From NCBI GenBank assembly GCA_000697335.1, contig JNEM01010241.1, forward strand, positions 1 through 30,878: a DNA stretch of 30,878 nt, written 5' to 3'. Numbering within the stretch: the stretch's first letter is position 1; each line of letters starts with the position of its first letter. The notes below the pieces were generated by a model. It made no database searches and was not told the origin of the DNA. It worked only from the letters and a program-made list of their open reading frames with translations. Origin of the DNA: Conidiobolus incongruus B7586. Its lineage: Eukaryota; Entomophthoromycota; Entomophthoromycetes; Entomophthorales; Conidiobolaceae. This document shows, piece by piece, positions 30,522-30,878 of the stretch. A program made the translations under genes and the position numbers.

Positions 30522-30878
30522 TTACTTTGTAATTTAAATAATGGGAATTTTTTGCGATTGAAAAAAAATAAACATTTTAATATATACAAAGTAAAAATAA
30601 ATATATAATATAAAATTAATAATTTCCTTTATTTCTAATAACTTTTTGCCATACTTTTGGCAAAGATCTAACACCTAAAAAACAGTTCTTTTTATTAAGG
30701 ACTGAAATTTGATGTTTCACAAACCAATTAAATTTTCCTGCAGAAATTTTCTTTCCTGCAAGCTGGTTTTTTAATTGCCCAAAACAATTATAATCACATG
30801 GGTTATAATCTGGGGAATATACTGGATGTGGTAGTTCTTTCCAGTTATTTTTAATTAGAAAGTTTTTTACAACTTTAG
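30522..30878 (-). mobile_element. Mariner copy 3, right end, cut by the window
   Basis: The element's right terminal repeat starts TTACTTTGTAATTTAAATAA at 30522 after a TA (30520-30521). Distance from transposase stop (30616) to the end is 94 bases, exactly as in copy 2. The remainder continues past the window end. Confidence 0.88.
30616..30878 (-). CDS. Mariner transposase C-terminus, open in this copy (partial)
   Basis: The last 87 codons of a mariner transposase, with TAA at 30616-30618 and no internal stop. It carries the third catalytic Asp in VYSPDYNPCDYNCF and the typical C-terminus SLPKVWQKVIRNKGNY. Trp, Gln, Pro and Gly codons that copies 1 and 2 have lost are still present: TGG at two places where copy 2 has TAG, CCA where it has CTA or TTA, and GGG or GGA where it has AGA. 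It is the least damaged copy visible. Whether the rest of the element is intact lies outside the window. Confidence 0.88.
   Translation of the reverse strand, partial: KVVKNFLIKNNWKELPHPVYSPDYNPCDYNCFGQLKNQLAGKKISAGKFNWFVKHQISVLNKKNCFLGVRSLPKVWQKVIRNKGNY

Noticed and set aside
1-30878. Search for LTR, retroviral, Polinton-like or CRISPR structures
   Set aside because: No long direct terminal repeats, reverse transcriptase, integrase or capsid-like frames and no spaced repeat arrays were seen; the only transposons recognised are mariner.

Overview
The window is nuclear DNA from a very A+T-rich fungus. Intergenic DNA is by eye about four-fifths A+T, and the intact exons stand out as islands with clearly more G+C. 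Fungal identity rests on a Zn2Cys6 (binuclear cluster) protein, a Sam37/Tom37-type metaxin, eS27 with a two-codon first exon, and eighteen very short GTA..AG introns, seventeen of them 50-68 nt. A mitochondrial L11 ribosomal protein shows that the organism keeps mitochondrial translation. An early-diverging AT-rich lineage (Entomophthoromycotina or Glomeromycotina type) is my guess and cannot be proven from this sequence.

Layout. 1-896: the 3' two-thirds of a badly decayed mariner transposon, cut by the window edge. 1425-2160 (-): a decayed gene of unknown identity. 2781-3909 (+): an intact three-exon aldo-keto reductase of the Kv-beta type. 4699-4952 (-): another gene relic. 5512-5593 (-): tRNA-Leu(AAG). 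6524-7648 (+): a pseudogene copy of the aldo-keto reductase that keeps the exon spacing. 7775-9098 (+): a complete-length mariner with terminal inverted repeats and TA target duplications. 9474-11065 (+): the eight-exon SAM37/metaxin-like gene. 11.1-16.4 kb: AT-rich DNA with several short decayed coding stretches. 16468-17268 (-): a short Zn2Cys6 protein with an AT-hook-like tail, a TATA box and a dense CCAAT cluster upstream. 17.4-23.9 kb: a gene desert. 23925-24191 (-): a small F-box-like ORF. 24264-25711 (-): a seven-exon SLC25A39/40 (Mtm1)-type mitochondrial carrier. 27096-27533 (+): mitochondrial uL11. 28522-29115 (-): ribosomal protein eS27. 30522-30878 (-): the end of a third, well-preserved mariner copy.

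There is no operon-like logic. Three of the six intact protein genes (SAM37-like, the SLC25A39/40-like carrier, uL11m) serve mitochondria: outer-membrane beta-barrel assembly, inner-membrane transport and mitochondrial translation. Their proximity may be chance.

The most interesting signal is the way sequence dies here. One mariner copy reads in a single frame for 345 codons with about nine stops and no frameshift. Most stops can be derived from Trp or Gln codons by C-to-T or G-to-A changes. Several unrelated gene relics show the same stop-rich, frameshift-poor pattern. This resembles repeat-induced point mutation (RIP), or a very strong AT-biased decay. No retroviral, LTR or Polinton-like element was recognised.
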